A DNA stretch of 32,356 nt from Pseudomonadota bacterium (GTDB taxonomy: Bacteria > Myxococcota_A > Polyangia > Polyangiales > JAKSBK01): positions 1 to 32,356 of the forward strand of contig JAKSBK010000275.1 in NCBI GenBank assembly GCA_022361155.1, written 5' to 3'. Position numbers and translations under genes: made by a program. Positions 1 through 8,376 of this stretch are shown piece after piece; position 1 is the stretch's first letter, and each line of letters starts with the position of its first letter. The notes under the pieces are model-generated. The model was not told where the DNA came from. It worked only from the letters and a program-made list of their open reading frames with translations, and ran no database searches.

Positions 1-104
1 AACCGAGCCGCATGGTCGAACCGAGCCGCATGGTCGAACCGAGCCGCATGGTCGAACCGAGCCGCATGGTCGAACCGAGCCGCATGGTCGAACCGAGCCG
101 CATG
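1..104. repeat. 18-bp tandem repeat array at left edge
   Basis: Five perfect copies of an 18-bp unit (AACCGAGCCGCATGGTCG) start at 1, 19, 37, 55 and 73. A sixth copy, from 91, breaks off after 14 bases. The array probably continues beyond the left edge. The unit is a multiple of three with no stop in any of the six frames, so the open frame across it (peptide repeat MVEPSR, closing at 236) is not by itself evidence for a gene. It could be the tail of an upstream protein or plain intergenic minisatellite DNA; the latter is favoured because other short arrays in this window lie between genes. Confidence 0.95.
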
Positions 105-272
105 CCCGATCCACCCGCGCTGGTCGCCGCGCCCTCGTTTCCAGAGCATCCTCCAGGATCGCAACAGCGCAGCGACGAGAACTCCGATGGTGTCAACTAT
201 GGTTCCGGTGCCTCGACTACGGATCGGCGGCGTTAGAAGCGGCCTCGGGCACGCGGATGTGGATCGATGGAG

Positions 273-308
273 CGGCTCGACGTTGGTGACCGGCTCGACG
301 TTGGTGAC
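273..308. repeat. Two-copy 18-bp direct duplication upstream of the M16 gene
   Basis: The unit CGGCTCGACGTTGGTGAC occurs twice in perfect tandem, at 273-290 and 291-308, and ends 35 bases before the proposed start of the M16 peptidase gene. It has the same 18-bp period as the array at 1-104 but a different sequence. The stretch between the two arrays (105-272) shows no recognisable gene or site. The duplication lies where the promoter or leader of the downstream operon would be expected. Confidence 0.9.
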
Positions 309-343
309 CGATGGGGCCAGCGCCGCGTTCTCGCAAGGCAGTC

Positions 344-1783
344 ATGAATAGGCACACTCGGGTTGTGTTCGCCCTCGCCCTCGCAGTTTCGCTTGCCGCC
401 ACAGCTGCCGGTGCCGACAAGCCCGCCAGCAAGGCGTCGGTCGGCGGGGAGCTCGAGTTGCCCCATCAGGCCCATACACTCGACAACGGCCTCCAAGTCC
501 TGCTGCACGAAGACCACCGGCTTCCGTTGGTGGCCGTGAGCATCTGGTATCATGTTGGCGCTTTTCATGAGGCCCCGGGGCGCACGGGGTTTGCTCATCT
601 ATTCGAACACATGATGTTTCAGGGCTCCGCCCACGTCGCCGACGATCAACACATCTCCTTGGTGCAGCAGATCGGCGGCACGGGCGTGAACGGAACGACC
701 TCCTTCGATCGAACCAACTACATCGAGACCGTTCCTACCCATCATCTGGAGACGGTGTTCTGGTTGGAAAGCGACCGCATGGGGTTTCTGCTACCCGAGC
801 TCACGGCGGAGAAGCTCGAGACGCAGCGTCAAGTGGTGAAAAACGAACGACGCCAAAGCGTCGAGACTCAACCTTACGGCATCGCCGAAGAAAGGCTGTG
901 GCAGGCGTTGTTTCCGCTGCCACACTCGTATTACGGCCGTGTGATCGGGTCGATGCAGGACCTGAACGCGGCCACCCTGCAGGATGTGCGCGACTTCTTC
1001 GTCACCTGGTACGCGCCGTCGAACGCTACCCTGGTGGTCGCGGGGGATATCGAGCCACGAGCGACCCTGAGACTGATCCGCAAGTACTTCGGAACACTGC
1101 CCGCGCGCCCCAGGCCCAAGCCGCCCAAGGTAGCCTCCGTGCGTCTCGATCGCGAGGTCGTCATCGAGCACGAGGAGGAGGTGGGACAGCTGGCAAGGGT
1201 CATGGTGGGCTGGCACTCACCGGCGTTTTTCGCGCCGGGAGACGCGGACGCGGACCTGCTTGCTTCCCTGCTGAGCGTGGGGCGATCGAGTCGACTGCAG
1301 GCACGGCTGGTTCACGAGCTTCAGCTCGCGCAGAGCGCCAACGCCAGCCAGGAGAGCCTGGGAAGCCAGTCGGTATTCAGCATCGAGGCCACCGCCCGAC
1401 CGGGTGTCAAGGCCGAGCGGCTACTCGAGGAGATCGACACCATCCTGGACTCCGTGCGCAACGGCGATCTCAGCCAGAGCGAAATCAAGCGAGCGGCCGC
1501 GCGCTTCGAAACCGCCTTCATCACGGACCTTCAGCGGCTTGGAGGCTTTCGCGGGCGGGCAGAACAACTGCAGCGCTACAACCACTTCCTGGGTGACCCC
1601 GACTACCTGGCCCGTGATCTCGCCCGGTACCGCAACGTAAGCGTCCAGTCGCTGACGGATTTCGTCCGCAAGCAGCTCCCAAAGAAGCGGCGGGCGGTCC
1701 TGTTCGCGCGACCGAAGATGCACTCGGCTCAGCCGACGCAAGCTGAGCCAGGACAAGCCCCGTCGCCCCCCGGGGACCACTGA
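344..1783 (+). CDS. M16 family zinc metallopeptidase (insulinase/pitrilysin type), secreted
   Basis: This is a 479-aa predicted M16 peptidase. The inverted zinc motif HxxEH is HLFEH at residues 85-89, and the third ligand is probably Glu168 in NERR, about 79 residues later as is usual. The N-terminal catalytic domain is followed by the M16C partner domain, so both halves are present. The ATG at 344 was chosen over the upstream in-frame ATG at 311 because it begins a clear signal peptide (basic start, long Ala/Leu/Val core, Ala-rich end near residue 23). The protein is therefore probably periplasmic or membrane-associated and degrades peptides or misfolded proteins. The C-terminus is Pro/Gln-rich. 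It lies upstream of ruvX and mltG on the same strand with a 211-bp spacer. Its substrate cannot be told. Confidence 0.93.
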   Translation: MNRHTRVVFALALAVSLAATAAGADKPASKASVGGELELPHQAHTLDNGLQVLLHEDHRLPLVAVSIWYHVGAFHEAPGRTGFAHLFEHMMFQGSAHVADDQHISLVQQIGGTGVNGTTSFDRTNYIETVPTHHLETVFWLESDRMGFLLPELTAEKLETQRQVVKNERRQSVETQPYGIAEERLWQALFPLPHSYYGRVIGSMQDLNAATLQDVRDFFVTWYAPSNATLVVAGDIEPRATLRLIRKYFGTLPARPRPKPPKVASVRLDREVVIEHEEEVGQLARVMVGWHSPAFFAPGDADADLLASLLSVGRSSRLQARLVHELQLAQSANASQESLGSQSVFSIEATARPGVKAERLLEEIDTILDSVRNGDLSQSEIKRAAARFETAFITDLQRLGGFRGRAEQLQRYNHFLGDPDYLARDLARYRNVSVQSLTDFVRKQLPKKRRAVLFARPKMHSAQPTQAEPGQAPSPPGDH

Positions 1784-1994
1784 CATGCCGAGCGCGTGGT
1801 CACCTGCGGCCAGGGAGTGTCGTCAAAATACTCCCGTCGATCCCGAGGCCCTCGAAATCGTGGGGTCTCCCGCCGCTCCTCAACGATGCACCACATCGCC
1901 TCGTCACGGCGAACCCCCCCACGATTCCGATCATCTTCGGGCTCTCGGTCCGATGTTGAAGACACTCCCTAGTACCTCGAATCACGAGTTCGGC

Positions 1995-2483
1995 ATGCGA
2001 AGCTTGGGTGTCGACCCGGGACGCCGGCGGGTGGGCCTGGCCCTGAGCGACAGCGAGCTCGGTCTCGCGCTGCCGCACCGCACCCTGCAGGTCGCCGATA
2101 CGGCTGAAGCGGCCAAGCTGATTGCGGCCGAAGCACGGCTGCAGGCCGTGGGGGAGATCGTGGTGGGCCTTCCGCTTCGCCTGGGCGGCGCCGAAGGTCC
2201 GTCGTCCCAACGTGCTCGCCGAATCGCAGCCATGGTGCAGGCCGAAACTGGCCTCGACACCGTGCTGTGGGATGAGCGGCTTTCGACCGCGGCAGCCCAG
2301 CGCTCGCTCGATGAGGTTGGAGCGCGCGGTACAAAACGACGTAAGCTGGTCGACCAAGTAGCGGCCGCCTGGCTGCTCCAGAGCTACCTTGATTCCAAGA
2401 GCGAGCCCGGCGATGGGCAAAGGAGCACAGCGTGCAAAGACCGTGATGCCAGCACGCCCGAGCCAAACGGGGGCACATCGTAG
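1995..2483 (+). CDS. ruvX: Putative pre-16S rRNA nuclease / Holliday junction resolvase-like RuvX (YqgF)
   Basis: A 162-aa protein of the YqgF/RuvX family with an RNase H-like fold. The N-terminal GVDPGRRRVGLA motif carries the first catalytic Asp. The family segments follow in order: VVGLPLRLGG, then LWDERLST with the conserved Glu, then KLVDQVAAAWLLQ with the last acidic residue. The family matures the 5' end of 16S rRNA. The ATG at 1995 is used because the conserved domain begins at once; an ATG at 1953 and the longer frame from 1785 are possible but add unrelated residues. The 3' end overlaps the start of mltG, suggesting a coupled pair. Confidence 0.93.
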   Translation: MRSLGVDPGRRRVGLALSDSELGLALPHRTLQVADTAEAAKLIAAEARLQAVGEIVVGLPLRLGGAEGPSSQRARRIAAMVQAETGLDTVLWDERLSTAAAQRSLDEVGARGTKRRKLVDQVAAAWLLQSYLDSKSEPGDGQRSTACKDRDASTPEPNGGTS

Positions 2484-3564
2484 GTTGCGCAGGGCCCTGG
2501 GCCTGGCTGCGTTGCTGGTAGCCGCGACCCTGCTCGCGGCTCTGGGTTGGCTGGTCCTGATCTTCCCGAACCAGACCGGACCGGGACGGGGAACCATCGT
2601 GGCGGTGCGGATGGCAGCAGACGCGAGCCTTCCTCATGTTTCGAGCGCGCTGGGCCGTGAGGGAGCCGTTGTCCGACCTCGGGTTTGGTCGGCGTACGCC
2701 GCCCTGCTGGGAAGCGCAGACCGACTCCGGCGCGGCAAGACCGTTCTGCTGCGAGACAACATGACCCCGCGGCAAATCCTACAGCGGTTGGCCCGAGGCT
2801 ACGGTGTGGCTCCCGTGCGTGTCGCGGTTCCGGAGGGACTCAATCGCTTCGATATCGCGCGCTTGCTCGAGCGCTGGGGGTTGTGCCGGCGCAGCGCGTT
2901 CCTCGCAGCCAGCAAAGACCCGGCGCTGCTGAATGAGCTCGGCATCCCCGCCGCAACTGCCGAGGGCTACCTGTTTCCCGACACGTACGAGCTGCACGAG
3001 AAGCTAAGCCCAAGGGAAATCGCGCGGCGCATGGTCCGCAACGGCCAGAGGCGGATCGGACGACTGCTGGCCGAGGGAGGCCGAGGCGACCTGGCCCAGC
3101 TTCAAGGCAAGCTTGGATGGCGCCTGCACGAAGTGCTCACCCTGGCATCCATCGTGGAGAAGGAGGCCAGAATTCGCAGCGAGCAGGCGCTCATCGCAGG
3201 CGTCTTCGTCAACAGACTGAGCAAGCCGGGCTTTGCGCCGCGTCGATTGCAGGCCGACCCCACCGTGGCCTATGGCTGCGTATCCACGCCCGAAAGCAGC
3301 CCGGCATGTGCCCGTTTCGATGGTAGGCGCGTCAGCCGTGCGATGCTCGCAGACTCCCACAACCCGTTCAACACCTACCGTCACGAGGGGCTGCCTCCCG
3401 GCCCCATCGCAAACCCGGGCCTGTCGGCGCTCCGCGCCACACTCCAACCGGCGGAGCACGATTACTACTACTTCGTAGCCCGCGGAGACGGCCACCACGA
3501 GTTCAGCGTCACGCTGGCGGAGCACAACGCAGCCGTGGACGCATATCGCCGCCGCGCCCGCTGA
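2446..3564 (+). CDS. mltG: Endolytic transglycosylase MltG (YceG-like)
   Basis: A predicted inner-membrane lytic transglycosylase that cuts nascent peptidoglycan glycan strands. From the proposed ATG it has 372 aa: a basic N-terminus, one membrane helix at about residues 17-38, a LysM-like region, then the YceG catalytic domain. Family motifs are VPEGLNRFDIA, TAEGYLFPDTYEL, LASIVEKEA (catalytic Glu near residue 238), QADPTVAYG and HNPFNTYRHEGLPPGPIANPG. Its start lies inside ruvX, overlapping by about 38 nt. In-frame alternatives are TTG 2389, ATG 2413 and GTG 2443. An AAAGGAG at 2419-2425 lies too far from 2446 to settle the choice. The ruvX-mltG overlap fits one transcript. Confidence 0.94.
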   Translation: MPARPSQTGAHRRLRRALGLAALLVAATLLAALGWLVLIFPNQTGPGRGTIVAVRMAADASLPHVSSALGREGAVVRPRVWSAYAALLGSADRLRRGKTVLLRDNMTPRQILQRLARGYGVAPVRVAVPEGLNRFDIARLLERWGLCRRSAFLAASKDPALLNELGIPAATAEGYLFPDTYELHEKLSPREIARRMVRNGQRRIGRLLAEGGRGDLAQLQGKLGWRLHEVLTLASIVEKEARIRSEQALIAGVFVNRLSKPGFAPRRLQADPTVAYGCVSTPESSPACARFDGRRVSRAMLADSHNPFNTYRHEGLPPGPIANPGLSALRATLQPAEHDYYYFVARGDGHHEFSVTLAEHNAAVDAYRRRAR

Positions 3565-3949
3565 CAGGTCGTATGACAAAAAAGCCGCGCCTGAGCGCCG
3601 AGTCAGGCCTCGGGGCTCGCCGCAACCAGCGCAAACCCATGGAGGGCTCCGTGAGGCGGGCCTGACGCGCAACGAGATTTCCGGGTCAGCTCCGCGACCG
3701 GCCCTCGGCCGCGCCGTTCGAGCAAGGGACAAGCCCGAGCCGGAAATGGGAGTTTCACGTCAGCTGGTTTGTCCGTGCAATCCCGATTCGTCGGATAATC
3801 CATATGGCCGCAAAAGTCCGGCGGAAACGCGAAACTACCGGCGCAATCCTGGCAGTCGTGCTATGAGCCGCCCCATCTAAGGAACATCTGGACCCTCTAG
3901 CCGGTACGCCACAGGTTCGGAGGCCAGAGGTCGGAGAGCCGAGGTCAGT
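3565..3949. other. Intergenic region between mltG and the TetR gene
   Basis: No coding signal is convincing in these 385 bases. The left part holds a 26-nt hairpin (listed separately). A possible sigma70-type promoter for the TetR gene is TTGTCC at 3769-3774 and GATAAT at 3794-3799, but the 19-bp spacer is longer than optimal, so this is weak. Upstream of the TetR start are Gly-rich purine stretches and a GAGGT at 3941-3945, which serves as ribosome binding site. No tRNA-like cloverleaf was seen. Confidence 0.5.
3593..3618. terminator. Hairpin downstream of mltG, possible terminator
   Basis: GAGCGCCGAG (3593-3602) pairs with CTCGGGGCTC (3609-3618) with a single G-G mismatch and a six-base loop. 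It lies 29 bases after the mltG stop. There is no T run after it on the plus strand. On the minus strand it is followed, nine bases later, by TTTTTT (3578-3583). The position suits the end of the M16-ruvX-mltG unit, but the geometry is not that of a classic intrinsic terminator. Confidence 0.35.
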
Positions 3950-4699
3950 ATGAACGGCACAAACACCACGGAGGGGCGAGTCGAACCACAGCCCGCGGAT
4001 CCGGCCACGTTGGCCGGAGCGCACGCCAAGAGCGGCAGTCAGAAGCGGCGCCGCGATCCGCAGGATTCCCAGCGTCGCATCCTGCAGGCGGCGGAGCAGG
4101 CGTTCGCCCGGCGAGGCTTCGAAGGCGCCCGGCTGCGAGATATCGCACACACAGCAGGCGTGCACCACGCGCTCGTGCATCACTACTACGAGGACAAGGA
4201 AGGCCTTTTCCGCGCGGTGCTGGAGAGCGCCCTGCAGCAGGTCTCTGCCCCGGCTCCCCCGCGTCCGGCCCCGGTGAGCGATCTGGGTGATGCACTGGAC
4301 ATGCTGGTCGATTTCGCAACCAACTTTTTCAGCTCGCACCGCAATCTGACGCTGATCATGGATGCGGCCTACCGCGATCCGGGCTCCACCGCCCACCGCG
4401 TGGTAAGCTGCGCCTACGATCAGCGGGTCAGACCGCTCTTCGGCAGGTTCGTGGATCGGATCAAGAGCGCGCAGCAGCACGGCTTGCTGCGTGACGACAT
4501 TGATGCCCAGCAGCTGCTGGTCCTGACACTCGGAGTGGTGGCGTATCGATTTCAGAGCGGCACCGCAGCGCAGGTGCTCCACGAAGACAACTTCCAAGAC
4601 CCCTCGGAAAGCAAGCGCACGCTTGTTGATTTCCTGGCGCGAGCGCTCATGCCGCAACGTTCAGGTGTTGGTTCCCTGCAGGCCCGGGATACGCAGTGA
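3950..4699 (+). CDS. TetR/AcrR family transcriptional regulator
   Basis: A 249-aa regulator with a typical TetR N-terminal DNA-binding domain. After about 35 polar residues comes RRILQAAEQAFARRGFEG, then LRDIAHTAGVHHALVHHYY with the recognition helix, then EDKEGLFRAVLES. The C-terminal ligand/dimer domain is helical and of the longer type that includes an ALMPQ tail. GAGGT sits a few bases before the ATG. No efflux pump or enzyme gene that it might control is adjacent on the same strand. Its last 39 bases overlap the convergent gene at 4661-5290. The ligand and targets are unknown. Confidence 0.93.
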   Translation: MNGTNTTEGRVEPQPADPATLAGAHAKSGSQKRRRDPQDSQRRILQAAEQAFARRGFEGARLRDIAHTAGVHHALVHHYYEDKEGLFRAVLESALQQVSAPAPPRPAPVSDLGDALDMLVDFATNFFSSHRNLTLIMDAAYRDPGSTAHRVVSCAYDQRVRPLFGRFVDRIKSAQQHGLLRDDIDAQQLLVLTLGVVAYRFQSGTAAQVLHEDNFQDPSESKRTLVDFLARALMPQRSGVGSLQARDTQ

Positions 4700-5290
4700 C
4701 AGCCACAGCATGCCTTCGTCCGCCTGGACGTCGAGCACGTCCAGCGCGTCCATGACCGCAGCGCTGTATCGGCGTCTCATAGCGCTTCGCACCGCCGGTA
4801 CGTCGCGAAGGTCGACCGTCACCCGATCGTGATCGCACAGGGAGACCGGCAGTCCGCCGGAAGCGTCAGCTCGGCCAAGGAGCACGCCCCACAAGGTGTG
4901 AGCGATCTCGCGAGCCACGACGGCGACGGTGTCCTGCGCCATACGGGCGGCATCGGCCGGCTGCACGCGAAAGCACACCTCTTTGGCTCCACCGGGAGCA
5001 AAGCGGCTCGAATACGGTATGAGGCGCGCGGCCAGCACGCGGCCGTCAGCATAGCTCACGTCCACCCGCAGACAGCCGGCGCTGGCCCTGACCGTGGCGG
5101 CTGCGACGCCGGGAAGGCAAGCGACCTTGCTCGTCAACACATGATCTGCAACCGCTACCCGGCCTTGCTTCAGCCCTCCTATCAGGCGGCGCAGCGGCCG
5201 GCCGGGCAAGGCCCGCAGACCCCGAGCCGCGGAACCGATCGCCCCGTGCACGAGACTGCGCAGCAGATCAACACGCGGGCTCACGAACAT
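4661..5290 (-). CDS. Conserved-looking hypothetical protein coupled to radical SAM gene
   Basis: A 209-aa predicted protein that I do not recognise. The ATG at 5290 lies inside the 3' end of the radical SAM gene, whose stop is at 5281-5283, giving a 10-nt overlap and probable translational coupling. An upstream in-frame extension to 5506 exists but is only the shadow of that gene. The sequence is moderately Arg/Ala-rich, with a possible short amphipathic N-terminus (VDLLRSLVHGAIGSAARGL), a mixed alpha/beta middle and no membrane helix or clear catalytic motif. GC-rich third positions match the neighbours, and coupling to a real gene supports it. It ends 39 nt inside the convergent TetR gene. 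Shared function with the radical SAM protein is inference. Confidence 0.8.
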   Translation of the reverse strand: MFVSPRVDLLRSLVHGAIGSAARGLRALPGRPLRRLIGGLKQGRVAVADHVLTSKVACLPGVAAATVRASAGCLRVDVSYADGRVLAARLIPYSSRFAPGGAKEVCFRVQPADAARMAQDTVAVVAREIAHTLWGVLLGRADASGGLPVSLCDHDRVTVDLRDVPAVRSAMRRRYSAAVMDALDVLDVQADEGMLWLSLRIPGLQGTNT

Positions 5291-8253
5291 GTAGCCCAAC
5301 CCGGACCAACATGGGCGCCCGGCGCCCGAGGGCGCAATCGATCGAGATCCGTGGGCACGATCCGCAGGCTTCCACGCACGGCAAAGCACCCGGTACGAAC
5401 CCAGCGCGCCGGCAGATCGGGCACACCGCTGAGTGCTTCGAGGATCTCGCGGGGTCTGGCGGTGGTCGGCGCTGTGAGCCGGACCCGAAGGGACAGGGCC
5501 AGACACGCTCCGGCCACTCCGGCCCGCTCGAGCGCGTCGTTCACGGCGCTATCGTGCGCCACGGCCAGGCGGTTGGACTGCGTGGCTTCGCCGCCCGGGT
5601 CGCACGAAAGCCCCAGCTCCACGAGCGACTCCCTTACGTCGAGCGTCGCAGGCTCGGGCACGCGGCCGGCACGCCGGCGTTTGGTAGCGTGGCGCAGAAC
5701 CCGCAAATCGGCACTCCGGTAGCGATGCGCGATCAGCCGGGCGAGGGCATCCGGGGAGGCCACATTGGCCGCTTGGAGCACCACGGCGGGCAGCGCGGCA
5801 ACGTAGGTCGCTTCGTCGACAAGCCGGCTGAGGGAGGCGTCGTGAGCGGCCAGGGAGCGGACCACGAAGAACTCGAGGCCGGTTGCACAGACGCGCCCCA
5901 GCTCCTGGAGCAGCTGCTGGCTGTCAAGCGGGCCGGTTCCCGCGAGCTTCAGATCCACGTACTCAGCCAAGCTCGAGGTCCCCACGGCAAGCGCGGGTCC
6001 AAAGGTGAGCAAGGGCTTCGGGTGGAAGCCTGCCGAGCAGCGCAACGACAGCCCGGCCCGCCGGAACACCCTGGGAAGCATGCGCACCAGATCAAGATGG
6101 GATAGAAACGCCACCCGCCCGAGCTTGCGGTAACCGAGCCGAAGCCGGGCCGGCTCCTGCGACTCGCTGCCGGTCGAGCGCGACCCGTTTCCAGTTGAGC
6201 CAGTCCGCCCCATCGAGGCAGCGCGCCCGGTGCCGCCGGGCGTGTCGCCAACCACGCCGGGATCGTGCTGCCGCGAGCCCACGAGCGAGCCAGCCTGCGC
6301 GTGCTCGGCCTCCGGTTCGAGCGCGCCAAGGGCGCGCAGGTAAGACTCGCGCGTGTGGCGCATCTCATCGAGATCACAAGCGATCCCACAGTCGTAACAA
6401 ACCAGGCGCCGCCGGTCGGCCCGAGCCTCCTTCAGGTTGGAGCTGTGAACGAACGCCCCCACCGCCTTGCCGCACGGTGGGCTTAGCCAATCGCGCAGCG
6501 CCTTACGATACTCCCGGGCCAGGAAGCCGTCCTCCAGGCCCACGTCGATGTGATCCCAGGGTAGTCTGGCGGAGACCGGCAACGTTCGTAGGCTAGCGGT
6601 CGGGTCGACGCCGGCCCGCGCAAACGCCTGCCTCCAGACCTCGGGCTCGAGCCGCTCCTCCCAGGAGTCGAAGCGGGCACCGCCGCGGTACGCACACTCG
6701 ATGACACGAGCCAGGCGGCGGTCGCCACGGGCGAGCACGCCCTCGAGCCAGCTGCCGTGCGATGCGTGCATGCGCAACTTGACCCTGGTGCGGCGCGCCT
6801 GCTCCCGCAACAGCCCCTGCTTGCGCTGGATCTCGTCGAGCGGATCCATCGCACACCATTGGAAGGGCGTGTGCGGCTTGGGCACGTGGGTGCTGACGCT
6901 CACCGTGACTTGCGGGTAGCGGCCCGAAACCTCCCGGCCGACGCGCTGAGCGCGCGCTCCTGTCCGCACGATACCCTGAACGTCTTCGTCCTGCTCGGTG
7001 GGCAGGCCCAACATGAAATACAGCTTCATCTTCCCCCAGCCTCGCTCGAACACCCGCCGTGCGGTCTCCAGAAGCTGCTCCTCGGTGACATTCTTGTTCA
7101 CCACGTCCCGCATGCGTTGAGTGCCGGCCTCGGGCGCAAAGGTCAGCCCACCCGCCCGCACACTGCGGAGCTCGTCCAGCAGCCCACCAGCCAACCCGTA
7201 GGCTCGCAGCGAGGAAACCGAAAGCGAGACGTTCTCCTGCTTGAGCTCGCGAGCGACCTTGCGTACCAGCGGCGCGATAGCGCTGTAGTCGGCGGTGGAA
7301 AGGCTGGTCAGAGAGGCCTCGTCGTAGCCTCCTTCGCGTACGGTGCGGCGCACCACGTCCACGATGTGCTGCGGGTCGCGCTCCCGCACGGGACGGTAGA
7401 TCATGCCGGCCTGGCAGAAACGACAGCCTTCGGTGCAGCCGCGGGCGATCTCGACCGAAACGCGATCGAACACGGTCTCGCTGTTCGCCACGGGCCCGTC
7501 GCTCGGGTACGGATGCTCGCTCAAGTCGGCTACGAGGGCACGCTGGATCGGCAGCGGGGCCTCGGCCACCACCGGCCGGCTCACCACGAGCAACCCGGTC
7601 TCGGGCTCGAGCTCGGTTGCATACAGGCTGGGAACGTACACGCCGCCGAGAGCCGCCAGCCGGATCAGGCGCTCTCGCCGCGGCAACCCCGCCCGGGTGA
7701 GCGCCGACCAGGTCAACAACAGCTCCGGCGTCTTCGCTTCACCGTCGCCGATGACGAAGGCGTCGATGAAGGGTGCGACAGGCTCCGGGTGGGTGGCCGT
7801 GGGCCCTCCGGCGATCACCAGCGGGTCCTGCTCCGAGCGCTCGGAGCTACGAAGCGGAATGCCCCCAAGGTCGAGCATCAGCAGCACGTTGGTGAAGGTG
7901 AGCTCGAATTGCAGCGAAAAGCCGACCACGTCGAAGTCCCGCAGCGCACGCCAGCTTTCGAGCGATCGCAAGGGCTCGCGGTGGGCACGCAGCTCGGCCT
8001 CCATGTCCTGCCAAGGCGCGTACGCGCGCTCGGCGAGCAGCTTGGGGTGCTGGTTCAAGACGCCGTACAGGATCTTGAATCCCAGATGGCTCATCCCCAC
8101 TTCGTACAGGTCCGGGAATGCCAAGCACATGCGGCACGCGGCGGCGTCCCAGTCCTTGACCACCTCGCCATGCTCGCCTCCCAAGTAACGAGCAGGCTTT
8201 TGCACGCGCTGCACAAAGCTCGTATACGGATGTTCCTCGGTAGGACGCGCCAC
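5281..8253 (-). CDS. Radical SAM protein with DUF2344 C-terminal domain (TIGR03960/TIGR03936-like)
   Basis: About 990 aa. The N-terminal third resembles a cobalamin-binding-like domain (CLAFPDLYEVGMSHLG, VVGFSLQFELTFTNVL, PLVIAGGPTATHPEP). The radical SAM core carries CTEGCRFC (Cx3Cx2C for the 4Fe-4S cluster) at about residues 272-279. A further cysteine group CYDCGIACD lies near residue 620. After a Ser/Gly-rich linker comes the DUF2344 domain (YRKLGRVAFLSHLDLVRMLPR, SAGFHPKPLLTFGPAL). In other bacteria the two parts are often found together, fused or adjacent, near ribonuclease G and ribosomal protein genes; the function is not established. GTG at 8253 is preferred because GAGGTGG sits six bases upstream; GTG at 8262 overlaps that motif. 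Confidence 0.93.
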   Translation of the reverse strand: MARPTEEHPYTSFVQRVQKPARYLGGEHGEVVKDWDAAACRMCLAFPDLYEVGMSHLGFKILYGVLNQHPKLLAERAYAPWQDMEAELRAHREPLRSLESWRALRDFDVVGFSLQFELTFTNVLLMLDLGGIPLRSSERSEQDPLVIAGGPTATHPEPVAPFIDAFVIGDGEAKTPELLLTWSALTRAGLPRRERLIRLAALGGVYVPSLYATELEPETGLLVVSRPVVAEAPLPIQRALVADLSEHPYPSDGPVANSETVFDRVSVEIARGCTEGCRFCQAGMIYRPVRERDPQHIVDVVRRTVREGGYDEASLTSLSTADYSAIAPLVRKVARELKQENVSLSVSSLRAYGLAGGLLDELRSVRAGGLTFAPEAGTQRMRDVVNKNVTEEQLLETARRVFERGWGKMKLYFMLGLPTEQDEDVQGIVRTGARAQRVGREVSGRYPQVTVSVSTHVPKPHTPFQWCAMDPLDEIQRKQGLLREQARRTRVKLRMHASHGSWLEGVLARGDRRLARVIECAYRGGARFDSWEERLEPEVWRQAFARAGVDPTASLRTLPVSARLPWDHIDVGLEDGFLAREYRKALRDWLSPPCGKAVGAFVHSSNLKEARADRRRLVCYDCGIACDLDEMRHTRESYLRALGALEPEAEHAQAGSLVGSRQHDPGVVGDTPGGTGRAASMGRTGSTGNGSRSTGSESQEPARLRLGYRKLGRVAFLSHLDLVRMLPRVFRRAGLSLRCSAGFHPKPLLTFGPALAVGTSSLAEYVDLKLAGTGPLDSQQLLQELGRVCATGLEFFVVRSLAAHDASLSRLVDEATYVAALPAVVLQAANVASPDALARLIAHRYRSADLRVLRHATKRRRAGRVPEPATLDVRESLVELGLSCDPGGEATQSNRLAVAHDSAVNDALERAGVAGACLALSLRVRLTAPTTARPREILEALSGVPDLPARWVRTGCFAVRGSLRIVPTDLDRLRPRAPGAHVGPGWATCS

Positions 8254-8312
8254 GCGAGCCACCTCAGCCCACGGTCTTGAGCCCCCGGCGCTGGCGTGTC
8301 AAGAGCAGCGTC

Positions 8313-8359
8313 GGCTGTCGGCAGCCAGGTCGCAGCCGCTACGCGCGCAACCGTTGCGC
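8313..8359. other. Two small hairpins between the OMP gene and the radical SAM gene
   Basis: GGCTG (8313-8317) and CAGCC (8322-8326) enclose a TCGG loop, and GCGCAAC (8345-8351) and GTTGCGC (8353-8359) form a near-perfect palindrome. Both lie in the 123-bp spacer after the OMP gene stop on the minus strand. Neither is followed by a T run, so calling them terminators would be speculative; they may mark the end of the OMP transcript. Confidence 0.3.
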
Positions 8360-8376
8360 ACGCAGGGGCCGGGGAG

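Noticed and set aside
12-236. Open frame with MVEPSR peptide repeats
   Set aside because: The 18-bp unit is open in all six frames, there is no ribosome binding site, and the part after the repeat has no protein-like character.
3565-3949. tRNA or small RNA gene in the mltG-TetR gap
   Set aside because: No acceptor, D-arm, anticodon and T-arm set could be assembled; only one hairpin and a weak promoter-like pair are visible.
6757-8280. Long plus-strand frame of 507 aa opposite the radical SAM gene
   Set aside because: Composition (His/Gln/Arg-rich) is that of an antisense frame in GC-rich DNA, and the opposite strand carries clear radical SAM motifs.
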